Assembly: GCF_009829075.1 (NCBI RefSeq)
Contig: NZ_WUQZ01000003.1
Coordinates: 1-64,000 of the forward strand
DNA length: 64,000 nt
Source of the DNA: Sphingobacterium composti
GTDB lineage: Bacteria > Bacteroidota > Bacteroidia > Sphingobacteriales > Sphingobacteriaceae
Direction of reading: 5' to 3'
Shown: positions 17,943 to 26,038 of the stretch, piece by piece
How positions within the stretch are numbered: position 1 is the first letter of the stretch
Layout of the letters: the number at the start of each line of letters is the position of its first letter
Notes under the pieces: generated by a model
Seen by the model: only the letters and a program-made list of their open reading frames with translations
Database searches by the model: none
Told to the model about the DNA's origin: nothing
Made by a program: the position numbers and the translations under genes

Positions 17943-19754
17943 ATGAAACAATTAATTATAAAAAATCGTGTCTGTTCAATTTTGTTTTTGATAACAGTTT
18001 TTCTATTGACTTCATGTACAAAGTTTCCCAATCCTCCTGCGCAAAACGAGGAATATACTGAAATTGTCGATACAACGGTGAAGAGAAAAGTGTTGGTAAT
18101 CGCCGTAGATGGTTTGGTGGGGAGCCAAATAAAAGCATATAAGCCTGCGAATATTGCAAAATTGATGGAGCATGCTAAATATTCCTACGAGACAAAATCG
18201 GATGATAACACGAATCCATATGCGAGCTGGGCTACTTTAGCAACAGGATATAAATCCTATAACCATAAGATTACACAAGAATCCTTTCAAGTGGATATAG
18301 GCACGGGTAAGGAGCATGCAGATTATGAATTAACTCCTTCAATAATGCATAGATTGGAAAGAGCAGATTCTAAACTGCGAACTGCAAGTGTAATTCGAAA
18401 TACAACAATGAATGCAAAGCTATTTGCCGATGCAGATACTAATCGTTTAGCAAACAGTGATGCGCAGGCAGAGCAATTATTATTGAATATTGTAAAACAG
18501 GAAAAAATTGACTTTATTTTTGGACAATTTAGTGGTTTAGTCGCGGCGGGACAGAATGGCGGATTCGTGGTGTCGAATAACAATTATAAATCTTCATTGG
18601 ATCAAATTGACAAGTATATTGGCAATGTTGTCTCAGCGGTTGAGAGTAGAGAAACTTATGCAAAGGAAAAATGGCTAATAATTATTTGTTCGCCGCATGG
18701 AGGGACTTCGTCAGGTAAATTTGGAGGAACTACTTTAGACGAAATAAACACTTTTAGCCTTTACTATAATAGAAGTTTCCTTCCTTTGGAATTACAGTCC
18801 GAATCAATGTCTTACATGCATGCTAATGGATACTTCCCTGGGGTCTACCACCCAATTGATGATGTTAATAATGAAAGGACAAGATTATTCTCAAGAATAG
18901 GCGTGCATGCACAATCTCCATCAGGCGTAGCAAGTAATATTTTCAATGCTTCCATGAATTCATCAAAATCTGTAAGCTATGAATTTAAAATTTCCTTACA
19001 GAATGAGGGTGTATGGAATAATGGGTCTTCTTATAAAAAGGCATCGTTATTAGGAAAAGATTTGGATGACCGCGTGGAGACAAAAGGTTGGTTTTTATAT
19101 GGAGGTCAAAATGGTGACGATTTTAAGTTAGTATTTCAAAATGGAACTAAACAAGATTCGGTTGAGTTTAATAAAGCCAATAAGGGCAATGATTGGCGTC
19201 ATTTTGTGTTCACATTTAAGCAATTGTCCTCTAATAGTACTTCTGTAGAGGTTATTGAAAATGGTCTGTCATTAGCGATTCAGACTATAAATATGGGATT
19301 AGCAGAGTTTGAAAATCAAGATCCTTTAACAATAGGATTTACGCCTATATCTCAACTATACGCAATTCCAAACTTTTATATAAGCAATTTTAGAGTATGG
19401 AATAAAGCATTAAGTTTGGAAGAAATGAAAAACATCGGGTGTAAAAACACGATTGAGAATAATGATCCATTATTTGGGAATTTAGTTGCATACTACCGTT
19501 ATTTTACTGAAGATAAAAAATGGCTGAATAGTATTAACAATAATGCTCCTGATTTGATAGTTTCAGGAGATGCGACAAGCAGAATTACACAATTCTACAC
19601 ATTTTGTGATCTTCCTGTAGGATCTACTTATTTACAGACAGTAGATGTGATTCCACAAATATATTATTGGTTTGATATGGAGCTCCCAGGAGATAATAAA
19701 CTGGAAGGTAAGGAGTTTTTGAATAGATTTTTAGAAGAATTTTATAAGGACTAA
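17943..19754 (+). CDS. Second alkaline-phosphatase-fold lipoprotein with LamG-like domain, most metal ligands lost
   Basis: The protein has 603 residues with lipobox LLTSC. The order is the same as in 14149-15894. The phosphatase-like fold (about 48-290) has LVIAVDGLVG (Asp56), WATLATGYKSYNHKI and ICSPHGG. Relative to active members, the nucleophile position appears to be Pro92, PDxxGH reads LVAAGQ (199-204) and SDHG reads SPHG (250-253). The His of the last motif is therefore kept while the Asp residues are lost. A LamG-like sandwich follows (about 320-480), then a C-terminal DUF4983-like part. It differs from its paralogue in which residues decayed, suggesting separate loss or an old shared loss. 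A binding role is inferred. Confidence 0.7.
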   Translation: MKQLIIKNRVCSILFLITVFLLTSCTKFPNPPAQNEEYTEIVDTTVKRKVLVIAVDGLVGSQIKAYKPANIAKLMEHAKYSYETKSDDNTNPYASWATLATGYKSYNHKITQESFQVDIGTGKEHADYELTPSIMHRLERADSKLRTASVIRNTTMNAKLFADADTNRLANSDAQAEQLLLNIVKQEKIDFIFGQFSGLVAAGQNGGFVVSNNNYKSSLDQIDKYIGNVVSAVESRETYAKEKWLIIICSPHGGTSSGKFGGTTLDEINTFSLYYNRSFLPLELQSESMSYMHANGYFPGVYHPIDDVNNERTRLFSRIGVHAQSPSGVASNIFNASMNSSKSVSYEFKISLQNEGVWNNGSSYKKASLLGKDLDDRVETKGWFLYGGQNGDDFKLVFQNGTKQDSVEFNKANKGNDWRHFVFTFKQLSSNSTSVEVIENGLSLAIQTINMGLAEFENQDPLTIGFTPISQLYAIPNFYISNFRVWNKALSLEEMKNIGCKNTIENNDPLFGNLVAYYRYFTEDKKWLNSINNNAPDLIVSGDATSRITQFYTFCDLPVGSTYLQTVDVIPQIYYWFDMELPGDNKLEGKEFLNRFLEEFYKD

Positions 19755-19758
19755 TATT

Positions 19759-21069
19759 ATGAAAACGTTTAGTATAAGTTTAATATGTGTAATTGGTCTC
19801 TTTGTGATGACAAGTTGTACAGAAAAAGAATTGACTTTACCTGCATCGATTGTTGAGCAAGAAGATGGTGTTATAGATCTTATAGCCAAGCCTATAGATG
19901 TTGAATTTGTTGCGGAGTACGATTATGGATACACTATAAAGTGGCCTACATTAAGCGAAAAAATCAAAAAAATGGTTGTTACTTATACAGATAAGGATAA
20001 CTCAACCAAAAAATTTGAATTCACTAATTTTATGAAGGATACATCATTCTTTGTGCAATCTTATGATGAATATGCATTTAATGTTCAAGCATTTGGTGAT
20101 GACGGTAAAGAGTCGCGTGTTGCGGTTATTAAAGCTTGGAACAAAGATTTGTATGCTAGACAATTACTTAATGAAGCACAGATCAGTCAATTTGGAAAAT
20201 TCATTAGGTTGCGTTGGTCAAATGCTCTGTTGAAAGAATTAAGAATGACTATTAAAAACTCAATTGTAAACCAAACAGCCGAACTTAAAGGGTTGAGTGG
20301 CGAACAATTAATTCCAATTAAAGATGATGGAACTGCTGATTTATCTATTTCCTTGTTAGATAAATCTACTAATCTTGAGGGAACTAAAACCTTTGCCTTT
20401 AGACCTCAAGGAATTAATTTGTCGAGGGCAGATAAGTCTAAATGGACAATTTATTATGATTCGCCATTCAATGAACAAGCATGGTGGCATATTGGTGAAG
20501 CATTTGACGGCGAATATACATTAAACGCGGATCTTGATGGTACAGGAAAGTTAAATGCTGTCGCTATACCAGAGGTGAGTAAATTAAATTCGGATAGACG
20601 TATTAGAACATTGTATTTTACTTTTACGCAAAAAACATTGAATGCGGATTGGTCGTGGACTACTTTTAATCCATCTAATAGGAGACCAGCTGGCCCTTAT
20701 GATAATATCTTAGTACAAAAGTTGACTTATGTATTTAAAGGACAAACTGGAAATAGTGACAGATCTCATGATGCAGTTTTTCCAGATGCACTTCGTATAT
20801 ATGGTATTAAAGCTGATGGTACAGAAATACTGGTAGCGAGAGTATATGATGTAGCAAATAAATTCATTAAGTATCAAGATTCTGATCCGAATTATATTAA
20901 ATCTATAGCTGTAGATATACCTCAAGTCACTTTTGATGGTGCGACTTTTAGAGGGATTAAAACAGAGTTTCTCACAAATTCTCTTCCTAATAACACGGAT
21001 AGTTGGGATCCTCAAAATAATATAGGCGTAGGGGAAATATTTGTAAGGGGAATAAAAGTTTCAATATAG
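19759..21069 (+). CDS. Lipoprotein with FN3-like and discoidin-like domains, unknown function
   Basis: The protein has 436 residues with lipobox FVMTSC. About residues 45-130 look like a fibronectin III-type fold (DYGYTIKWPTLSEKIKKMVV, YAFNVQAFGDDGKESRV), similar to DUF4959-type N-terminal domains as I remember them. The C-terminal half has strands reminiscent of discoidin-like domains (WWHIGEAFDGEY; a closing IGVGEIFVRGIKVSI). No catalytic motif is seen. It is the last gene of the operon: it starts 4 bases after the previous stop and a strong terminator follows. A surface binding role is likely by context. Confidence 0.55.
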   Translation: MKTFSISLICVIGLFVMTSCTEKELTLPASIVEQEDGVIDLIAKPIDVEFVAEYDYGYTIKWPTLSEKIKKMVVTYTDKDNSTKKFEFTNFMKDTSFFVQSYDEYAFNVQAFGDDGKESRVAVIKAWNKDLYARQLLNEAQISQFGKFIRLRWSNALLKELRMTIKNSIVNQTAELKGLSGEQLIPIKDDGTADLSISLLDKSTNLEGTKTFAFRPQGINLSRADKSKWTIYYDSPFNEQAWWHIGEAFDGEYTLNADLDGTGKLNAVAIPEVSKLNSDRRIRTLYFTFTQKTLNADWSWTTFNPSNRRPAGPYDNILVQKLTYVFKGQTGNSDRSHDAVFPDALRIYGIKADGTEILVARVYDVANKFIKYQDSDPNYIKSIAVDIPQVTFDGATFRGIKTEFLTNSLPNNTDSWDPQNNIGVGEIFVRGIKVSI

Positions 21070-21101
21070 AACTTTTAAAATCAAAAAATAGTTTTTCCGC
21101 A

Positions 21102-21137
21102 TTAACCCCCAAAGTTCAAAACTATTGGGGGTTTTTT
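21102..21137 (+). terminator. Terminator of the SusC/SusD lipoprotein operon
   Basis: AACCCCCAA and TTGGGGGTT form a 9-bp stem with a 13-base loop, followed by a T tract, 33 bases after the stop of the last operon gene. Confidence 0.87.
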
Positions 21138-21225
21138 ATACGCTTTTGTTAAAACTGTAAATGTTTGCTAATAAATTAGCTTTGAATCAAAATATAAATA
21201 ATAATATCTTTAGAGAGGTACATTA

Positions 21226-21253
21226 AAATCTATATTTTGTATAATATAGATTT
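21226..21253. repeat. Perfect 11-bp inverted repeat upstream of the enoyl-CoA hydratase gene
   Basis: AAATCTATATT (21226-21236) and AATATAGATTT (21243-21253) are perfect inverted copies with a 6-base gap, 79 bases before the ATG at 21332. No T tract follows, so it does not look like a terminator. It could be an operator (for example for a fatty-acid-responsive regulator) or a leader hairpin. The rest of the interval 21138-21331 holds nothing else I can support. Confidence 0.45.
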
Positions 21254-21331
21254 GCTGTTTTCCTTAATACACACAATAACAAAAATAATTTACTAAATAT
21301 TCCTTATTTTGATTAAATCAAATATAAGCTT

Positions 21332-22099
21332 ATGAATTTCGTCAAAACGCATATTAATGAACATATCTACCATATCCTGTTGGATAGAGGAAAATCAAAT
21401 GCTATGCATTTGGAAATGATTGAAGAGATTAAGACATCTTTGCAAGACGCTCAACATGATCCAGCAATAGAGGGAGTTGTTTTGAGTGGTAAAGAAAATT
21501 TTTTCACTTCAGGATTAGACCTCATAACATTATATCAGTACGATGAACTGCAGATCCGAAGATTTTGGGAGGCGTTTATGGGTTTGTTACATCAATTAGT
21601 GTCTTTCCCCAAACCGATCGTTTCTGCTATTACAGGTCATAGTCCTGCAGGAGGATGTGTAATGGCTATTTGTTGTGATTACCGAGTAATGGCTGATGGA
21701 GATTTTATTATCGGACTGAATGAAGTGCCCGTTGGTATTGTCGTTCCTGATGTTATATTTAATCTGTATAGTTTTTGGTTAGGACAGGGGCTTGCATATC
21801 GCAGCCTGTTAGAAGGTAAATTATTCAAACCTGCTGAAGCAATGAAAATTGGTCTGGTGGATGAGGTTGTCACATTCAATAGAATTCAAAATGCAGCTAT
21901 CACTAAGATAAAATCTGTAACACAGTTTGAAAAAAATGCTTGGAGTACTTCAAAACTTAATTTTCGCAGAGATTTAATAACTTCTTTTGAAAAGGATCAA
22001 ACAGATACGATAAATCAAGTGTTAGAACAATGGTGGCGTCCAAGTACGCGTGCTATTTTAAAAACGATAATAGAAAATCTTACGCAAAAGAAAATGTAA
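21332..22099 (+). CDS. Enoyl-CoA hydratase/isomerase family protein
   Basis: The protein has 255 residues of the crotonase fold. The oxyanion-hole regions are visible as GKENFFTSGLDL (about 53-64) and ITGHSPAGGCVMAI (about 99-112). The strict catalytic Glu pair of hydratases is not obvious. This and the segment LNEVPVGIVVPDVI make delta3,delta2-enoyl-CoA isomerase activity as likely as hydratase activity. The next gene, 5 bases on, is a 2,4-dienoyl-CoA reductase, and isomerase plus dienoyl reductase is the usual auxiliary set for oxidising unsaturated fatty acids. Soluble, no signal peptide. Confidence 0.85.
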   Translation: MNFVKTHINEHIYHILLDRGKSNAMHLEMIEEIKTSLQDAQHDPAIEGVVLSGKENFFTSGLDLITLYQYDELQIRRFWEAFMGLLHQLVSFPKPIVSAITGHSPAGGCVMAICCDYRVMADGDFIIGLNEVPVGIVVPDVIFNLYSFWLGQGLAYRSLLEGKLFKPAEAMKIGLVDEVVTFNRIQNAAITKIKSVTQFEKNAWSTSKLNFRRDLITSFEKDQTDTINQVLEQWWRPSTRAILKTIIENLTQKKM

Positions 22100-22103
22100 T
22101 ATC

Positions 22104-22973
22104 ATGGTACAAGGAGCATTACGCGAGGGTGCGTTAGTAGGCAAAACCATTGTCGTTACCGGCGGTGGTACAGGTTTGGGAAAAGCAATGGCTACTTATT
22201 TTTCGGAATTAGGGGCTAATGTGGTTATTACAAGTCGTAAACTTGATGTGTTGACTCAAACCGCTAAAGAGATTGAAGAAAAAACCAGTAATTCAGTTCT
22301 AGCAGTTAGTTGTGATGTCAGAAATATTGAAGATGTCGAGCGACTTTACAAAGAGGCTGCTGATACATTTGGAGGAGTGGATATACTAGTTAATAATGCA
22401 GCTGGAAATTTCATATCGCCTACTGAACGCCTATCTGCTAATGCTTTTTCAACGATAATTGATATCGTACTAAAGGGAACTGCCAATTGTACATTAACTT
22501 TTGGTAAAAAGTGGATTGAAAGCAAGCATACGGCGAATATTCTAAATATTATTACGACTTATGCTTTTACAGGTTCTGGTTATGTCGTACCTTCGGCTGT
22601 AGCAAAAGGTGGCGTGTTAACGATGACCAGATCATTGGCAGCGGAATGGGGTAAGTATGGAATTCGTAGCAATGCTATAGCACCTGGGCCATTTCCAACC
22701 AAAGGAGCTTGGGATCGGTTATTGCCAGGGGATTTGGCAGCAAAGTTTGATTTTAAAAATCGTGTGCCTTTGAAACGTGTTGGAGAACACCAAGAGTTAG
22801 CGAATTTAGCTGCTTTTTTGGTATCTGATTTTGCCGGTTATATTAATGGAGAAGTAATTACCATAGATGGCGGAGAATGGTTGCAAGGTGCTGGTCAGAT
22901 GAATGGAATGGAAGCCATTGCTCCTGAAATGTGGGATTATATTGAAAAAGCTATCCGTGAAAACAATAAATAA
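22104..22973 (+). CDS. 2,4-dienoyl-CoA reductase-like SDR oxidoreductase
   Basis: The protein has 289 residues. The Rossmann NADP-binding motif is VTGGGTGLGKAMA (TGxxxGxG), with NNAAGN further on. The active-site part GSGYVVPSAVAKGGVLTM matches the SxxxK arrangement of mammalian and peroxisomal 2,4-dienoyl-CoA reductases (FVVPSASAK in DECR1) and not the classical YxxxK. LAAEWGKYGIRSNAIAPGP also fits DECR. It reduces 2,4-dienoyl-CoA with NADPH during breakdown of unsaturated fatty acids. It is translationally coupled to the enoyl-CoA hydratase/isomerase gene upstream and to a lipoprotein gene one base downstream. Confidence 0.88.
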   Translation: MVQGALREGALVGKTIVVTGGGTGLGKAMATYFSELGANVVITSRKLDVLTQTAKEIEEKTSNSVLAVSCDVRNIEDVERLYKEAADTFGGVDILVNNAAGNFISPTERLSANAFSTIIDIVLKGTANCTLTFGKKWIESKHTANILNIITTYAFTGSGYVVPSAVAKGGVLTMTRSLAAEWGKYGIRSNAIAPGPFPTKGAWDRLLPGDLAAKFDFKNRVPLKRVGEHQELANLAAFLVSDFAGYINGEVITIDGGEWLQGAGQMNGMEAIAPEMWDYIEKAIRENNK

Positions 22974-22974
22974 T

Positions 22975-23613
22975 ATGTATAAACACTGTATAAACTTAAT
23001 GCTTTTATTTGCTTTGATTATCAGTTGTAATCCAAGTAATAAGTCGGAAAAAGAGACAACGCAAGATTCCGTGGTTACAGTAGTTCCAACTACTTCGGAA
23101 GAGCAGAATCAATTATCTGAAGTAATTACACGTTTTGCACGAGCATATGCCAGTAAGGATAATGAAAAAGCGAATGCGTTGATTCATCCAGATTTAGGGA
23201 TATATATAATCTACCGTCCTGGTGCCGCAGACACTTTTGTCAAAATGGATTCTTTGAACTTCAGTCAGCCTACACCCGAAGTATTTGCCTATCCAGATTT
23301 GAACTTCGATTATGCATTAACATATGAAAAACTTCCTGTTTTTGATTGTGGGACAGAAAAATGGGAGAAATTTGGATTTTTCTGTGATACGACTTCTCAT
23401 CCTAATCAATTGTCAAATATAGCGGCATTTGAAGAAGAATTTAATGATAAAGCGTTCTCTGAGGATGATCTAATTAATTTAGAGATGGCAGAGAAGGAAA
23501 GTTACCGTGTAATAGTGACGGCAAAGGATCCTTTAATTTTTCATGTTCGAAAATATAACGGGGGGTGGTATGTAACTACTCTCGATAGGGCCTATGGGAG
23601 TTGTGATGCTTAA
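22975..23613 (+). CDS. Hypothetical lipoprotein
   Basis: The start is set at ATG 22975, one base after the preceding stop. This gives 212 residues with a lipoprotein signal (LMLLFALIISC); a longer in-frame extension to 22903 would overlap the reductase and mask the signal. The body (about 45-210) has an NTF2-like feel at its N-terminus (VITRFARAYASKDNEKANALIHPDL) and two Cys residues (FDCGTEKW, GFFCDTT). I do not recognise the family. Its place in the fatty-acid operon may reflect co-transcription only. Confidence 0.7.
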   Translation: MYKHCINLMLLFALIISCNPSNKSEKETTQDSVVTVVPTTSEEQNQLSEVITRFARAYASKDNEKANALIHPDLGIYIIYRPGAADTFVKMDSLNFSQPTPEVFAYPDLNFDYALTYEKLPVFDCGTEKWEKFGFFCDTTSHPNQLSNIAAFEEEFNDKAFSEDDLINLEMAEKESYRVIVTAKDPLIFHVRKYNGGWYVTTLDRAYGSCDA

Positions 23614-23686
23614 ATCCAAAAATCACTATTAGCATTTTTCGAAGAATTGTTTAGAATTAATTTTTGATTAGAGAAAAAATAAATAT

Positions 23687-25426
23687 ATGAGTACACTAGA
23701 CCAAGAAACCAAAGGAAGAATTGATCAATGGTTATCTGCAGAATATGATGCTGAAACAGTTGCTAAAGTTCAGCAAATGATTGATAAAAAAGAAGAAACA
23801 GAGCTTTTAGACTCGTTCTACAAAGAACTGGAATTTGGAACCGGTGGTTTGCGCGGTATTATGGGTGTTGGTTCTAATCGTATAAATAAATATACCATCG
23901 GAAAAGCTACACAGGGATTAGCAAATTACCTGAAAAAGCAATTTCCTAATCAACAAATTAAGGTAGCTGTATCTTACGATAGTAGAAATAATTCTCAGAT
24001 ACTGGGTCATTTGGTTGCGGATGTTTTTTCAGCAAATGACATTCACGTATTCTTATTTGAGCAATTACGACCTACGCCAATGTTGTCCTTTGCTGTAAGG
24101 CATTTTAAATGCCAAAGTGGTGTAATGTTGACAGCATCGCACAATCCTAAAGAATACAATGGTTACAAAGCATATTGGAATGATGGTGGTCAATTGGTCG
24201 CTCCTCATGATGAGAATGTAATCACTGAGGTAAATGCTATTGCATCAGTTAAAGACATAAAGTTTGAACGCAATAGCGATAATATCACAATAGTTGGAGC
24301 GGACTTTGATGATATTTATGTGCAAGCAAATAAGCGCTTAAGTATTCATCCTGAAGCTGTAGAGGCTCAGAAAGATTTGAAAATTGTCTTTTCTCCGATA
24401 CATGGAACAGGTATTACAGTTGTTCCAAAGATGTTAGAAGCTTGGGGATTCACAAATGTTTCTGTCGTAGATGAGCAAGCAAAACCTGACGGTAATTTTC
24501 CTACCGTGATATATCCGAATCCAGAAGAAGAAGACGCAATGTCCATGGCGAAGAAGCGTGGCGAAGAACTAGAAGCTGATGTGGTCATGGCAACAGATCC
24601 AGATGCTGATCGTGTAGGTGTAGCTGTTCGCAATAATAAAGGTGAGTATCAATTATTGAATGGTAATCAAATAGGAAGTTTATTGACCTATTATGTCCTT
24701 TCATCGAAGAAAGACAAAAGCGAGCTTAAGGATAATGATTACATCGTTAAAACAATAGTTACTACAAATCTAATCTCAGACATTGGTACAGATTTCGGTG
24801 TCAAATATTACGACACACTTACAGGGTTCAAATACATTGGTGAGGTGATGACGCGTGAATTAGGCAAAGAAAATTACCTTGTAGGCGGAGAGGAAAGTTA
24901 TGGTTTCTTGGTTGGCGACTTAGTCCGTGACAAAGATGCTGTAAACTCATGTGCATTCATCGCAGAAATGACGGCTTATTTCAAAACTCAAGGTAAATCC
25001 CTTTATGAGGTTCTCGTAGAACTTTATGTAAACTATGGATTTTACAAGGAAAAGCTAATTTCTTTGACTAAAAAAGGAAAAGCTGGAGCCGATGAAATAA
25101 AGCAAATGATGGTGGATTTGCGTGTAGACGCACCTAAAACATTAGGTGGTGTAGCGGTGAAAGAAATTCGCGATTATGAAAATCAAGTCGCTACTAATTT
25201 AATTTCTGGAAATACTTCGGCAATTGATTTACCAAAATCAGATGTATTGCAATTTATTACTGTAGATGGAGATGTTATTTCTGCGAGACCTTCAGGTACT
25301 GAACCAAAAATTAAGTTTTACTGTTCGGTTAAAGAGACTTTAATTGATGCTTCTAATTTTGAGGCTACTTCAGCGAAATTAGAGCAAAAAGTAGAAAATA
25401 TTATGGCTGATATTGTAAAAGGCTAA
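23687..25426 (+). CDS. Phosphoglucomutase/phosphomannomutase (alpha-D-phosphohexomutase family)
   Basis: The protein has 579 residues, the usual size of the PgcA-type mutase. ELEFGTGGLRGIMGVG lies near the N-terminus. The phosphoserine loop is LTASHNPKEYNGYK with Ser151. The metal loop is ATDPDADRVGVAV, the sugar-binding loop GGEESYGFL, and the phosphate-binding loop RPSGTEPKIKFY near the C-terminus. It interconverts glucose 1- and 6-phosphate (or the mannose forms) via the 1,6-bisphosphate. All key motifs are intact. A NUDIX hydrolase gene starts one base after its stop, suggesting co-transcription. Confidence 0.95.
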   Translation: MSTLDQETKGRIDQWLSAEYDAETVAKVQQMIDKKEETELLDSFYKELEFGTGGLRGIMGVGSNRINKYTIGKATQGLANYLKKQFPNQQIKVAVSYDSRNNSQILGHLVADVFSANDIHVFLFEQLRPTPMLSFAVRHFKCQSGVMLTASHNPKEYNGYKAYWNDGGQLVAPHDENVITEVNAIASVKDIKFERNSDNITIVGADFDDIYVQANKRLSIHPEAVEAQKDLKIVFSPIHGTGITVVPKMLEAWGFTNVSVVDEQAKPDGNFPTVIYPNPEEEDAMSMAKKRGEELEADVVMATDPDADRVGVAVRNNKGEYQLLNGNQIGSLLTYYVLSSKKDKSELKDNDYIVKTIVTTNLISDIGTDFGVKYYDTLTGFKYIGEVMTRELGKENYLVGGEESYGFLVGDLVRDKDAVNSCAFIAEMTAYFKTQGKSLYEVLVELYVNYGFYKEKLISLTKKGKAGADEIKQMMVDLRVDAPKTLGGVAVKEIRDYENQVATNLISGNTSAIDLPKSDVLQFITVDGDVISARPSGTEPKIKFYCSVKETLIDASNFEATSAKLEQKVENIMADIVKG

Positions 25427-25427
25427 T

Positions 25428-25970
25428 ATGCAAAAGTGGAAATTATTAGAATCTAAATATATCATCCAAAGACCTTGGGCAACGCTACGTGTAGATAAAC
25501 TAGAGTTGCCAAACGGCAATATAAAAGATGAATATTACGTATTAGAATACCCAACTTGGGTGAATATGGTGGCTATCACGGAAGACGGAAATGTTCTTTT
25601 TGTGAAACAATATCGTCATGGAGCAGATCAGATTATGATAGAATTACCTGCCGGAGTGGTCGAGGATGACGAAGAACCCAAAGTTGCGGCACGTAGAGAG
25701 TTGTTAGAAGAAACGGGTTATGCTTTTGATTCGATTGAATATATCTGTGAATTATTTGCTAATCCCGCGACAAGTGGAAATCTTACCTACACATATTTAC
25801 TTACAGGAGGCAAGAAAGTACAAGAACAAGAACTCGACAGTTCGGAAGATATCGAAGTAGTAGAAATGTCGATTGAAGAATCGAAACAATTTTTATTCGA
25901 AAACAAGGTTGGGCAAGCCTTACATAGTTCGGCGTTGTTCTACGCCTTCAAAAAAATGGGTTTACTGTAA
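25428..25970 (+). CDS. NUDIX hydrolase (ADP-ribose pyrophosphatase-like)
   Basis: The protein has 180 residues. The Nudix box is intact: GVVEDDEEPKVAARRELLEETG, matching Gx5Ex7REuxEExGu at about residues 73-95. Preceding strands (VAITEDGNVLFVKQYRHGADQIMIELPAG) match the ADP-sugar pyrophosphatase branch, in which an RxG/ELPAG context is common. Linked to the phosphohexomutase, it may clear nucleoside diphosphate sugars or ADP-ribose (inference). The stop codon lies inside the loop of the terminator hairpin. Confidence 0.9.
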   Translation: MQKWKLLESKYIIQRPWATLRVDKLELPNGNIKDEYYVLEYPTWVNMVAITEDGNVLFVKQYRHGADQIMIELPAGVVEDDEEPKVAARRELLEETGYAFDSIEYICELFANPATSGNLTYTYLLTGGKKVQEQELDSSEDIEVVEMSIEESKQFLFENKVGQALHSSALFYAFKKMGLL

Positions 25971-25987
25971 AAGTAAGCCCATTTTTT
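25951..25987 (+). terminator. Terminator overlapping the NUDIX stop codon
   Basis: AAAAAATGGGTTTACT pairs with AGTAAGCCCATTTTTT (one G-U), with the stop codon in the loop and a T tract at the end. Confidence 0.85.
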
Positions 25988-26026
25988 GTAAAGTCATTGT
26001 TTATCTAACTAATTAAACCATTTTTT

Positions 26027-26034
26027 TATCTTTG
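26027..26034 (+). promoter_or_regulatory. TAnnTTTG promoter box directly before a start codon
   Basis: TATCTTTG ends 4 bases before the ATG at 26039, so the transcript is probably leaderless or nearly so. No good -33 TTTG at the standard spacing is visible. Confidence 0.55.
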
Positions 26035-26038
26035 CATC

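Noticed and set aside
22903-22974. Longer N-terminus for the lipoprotein after the dienoyl-CoA reductase
   Set aside because: It lies inside the reductase gene and would bury the lipoprotein signal that starts at 22975.
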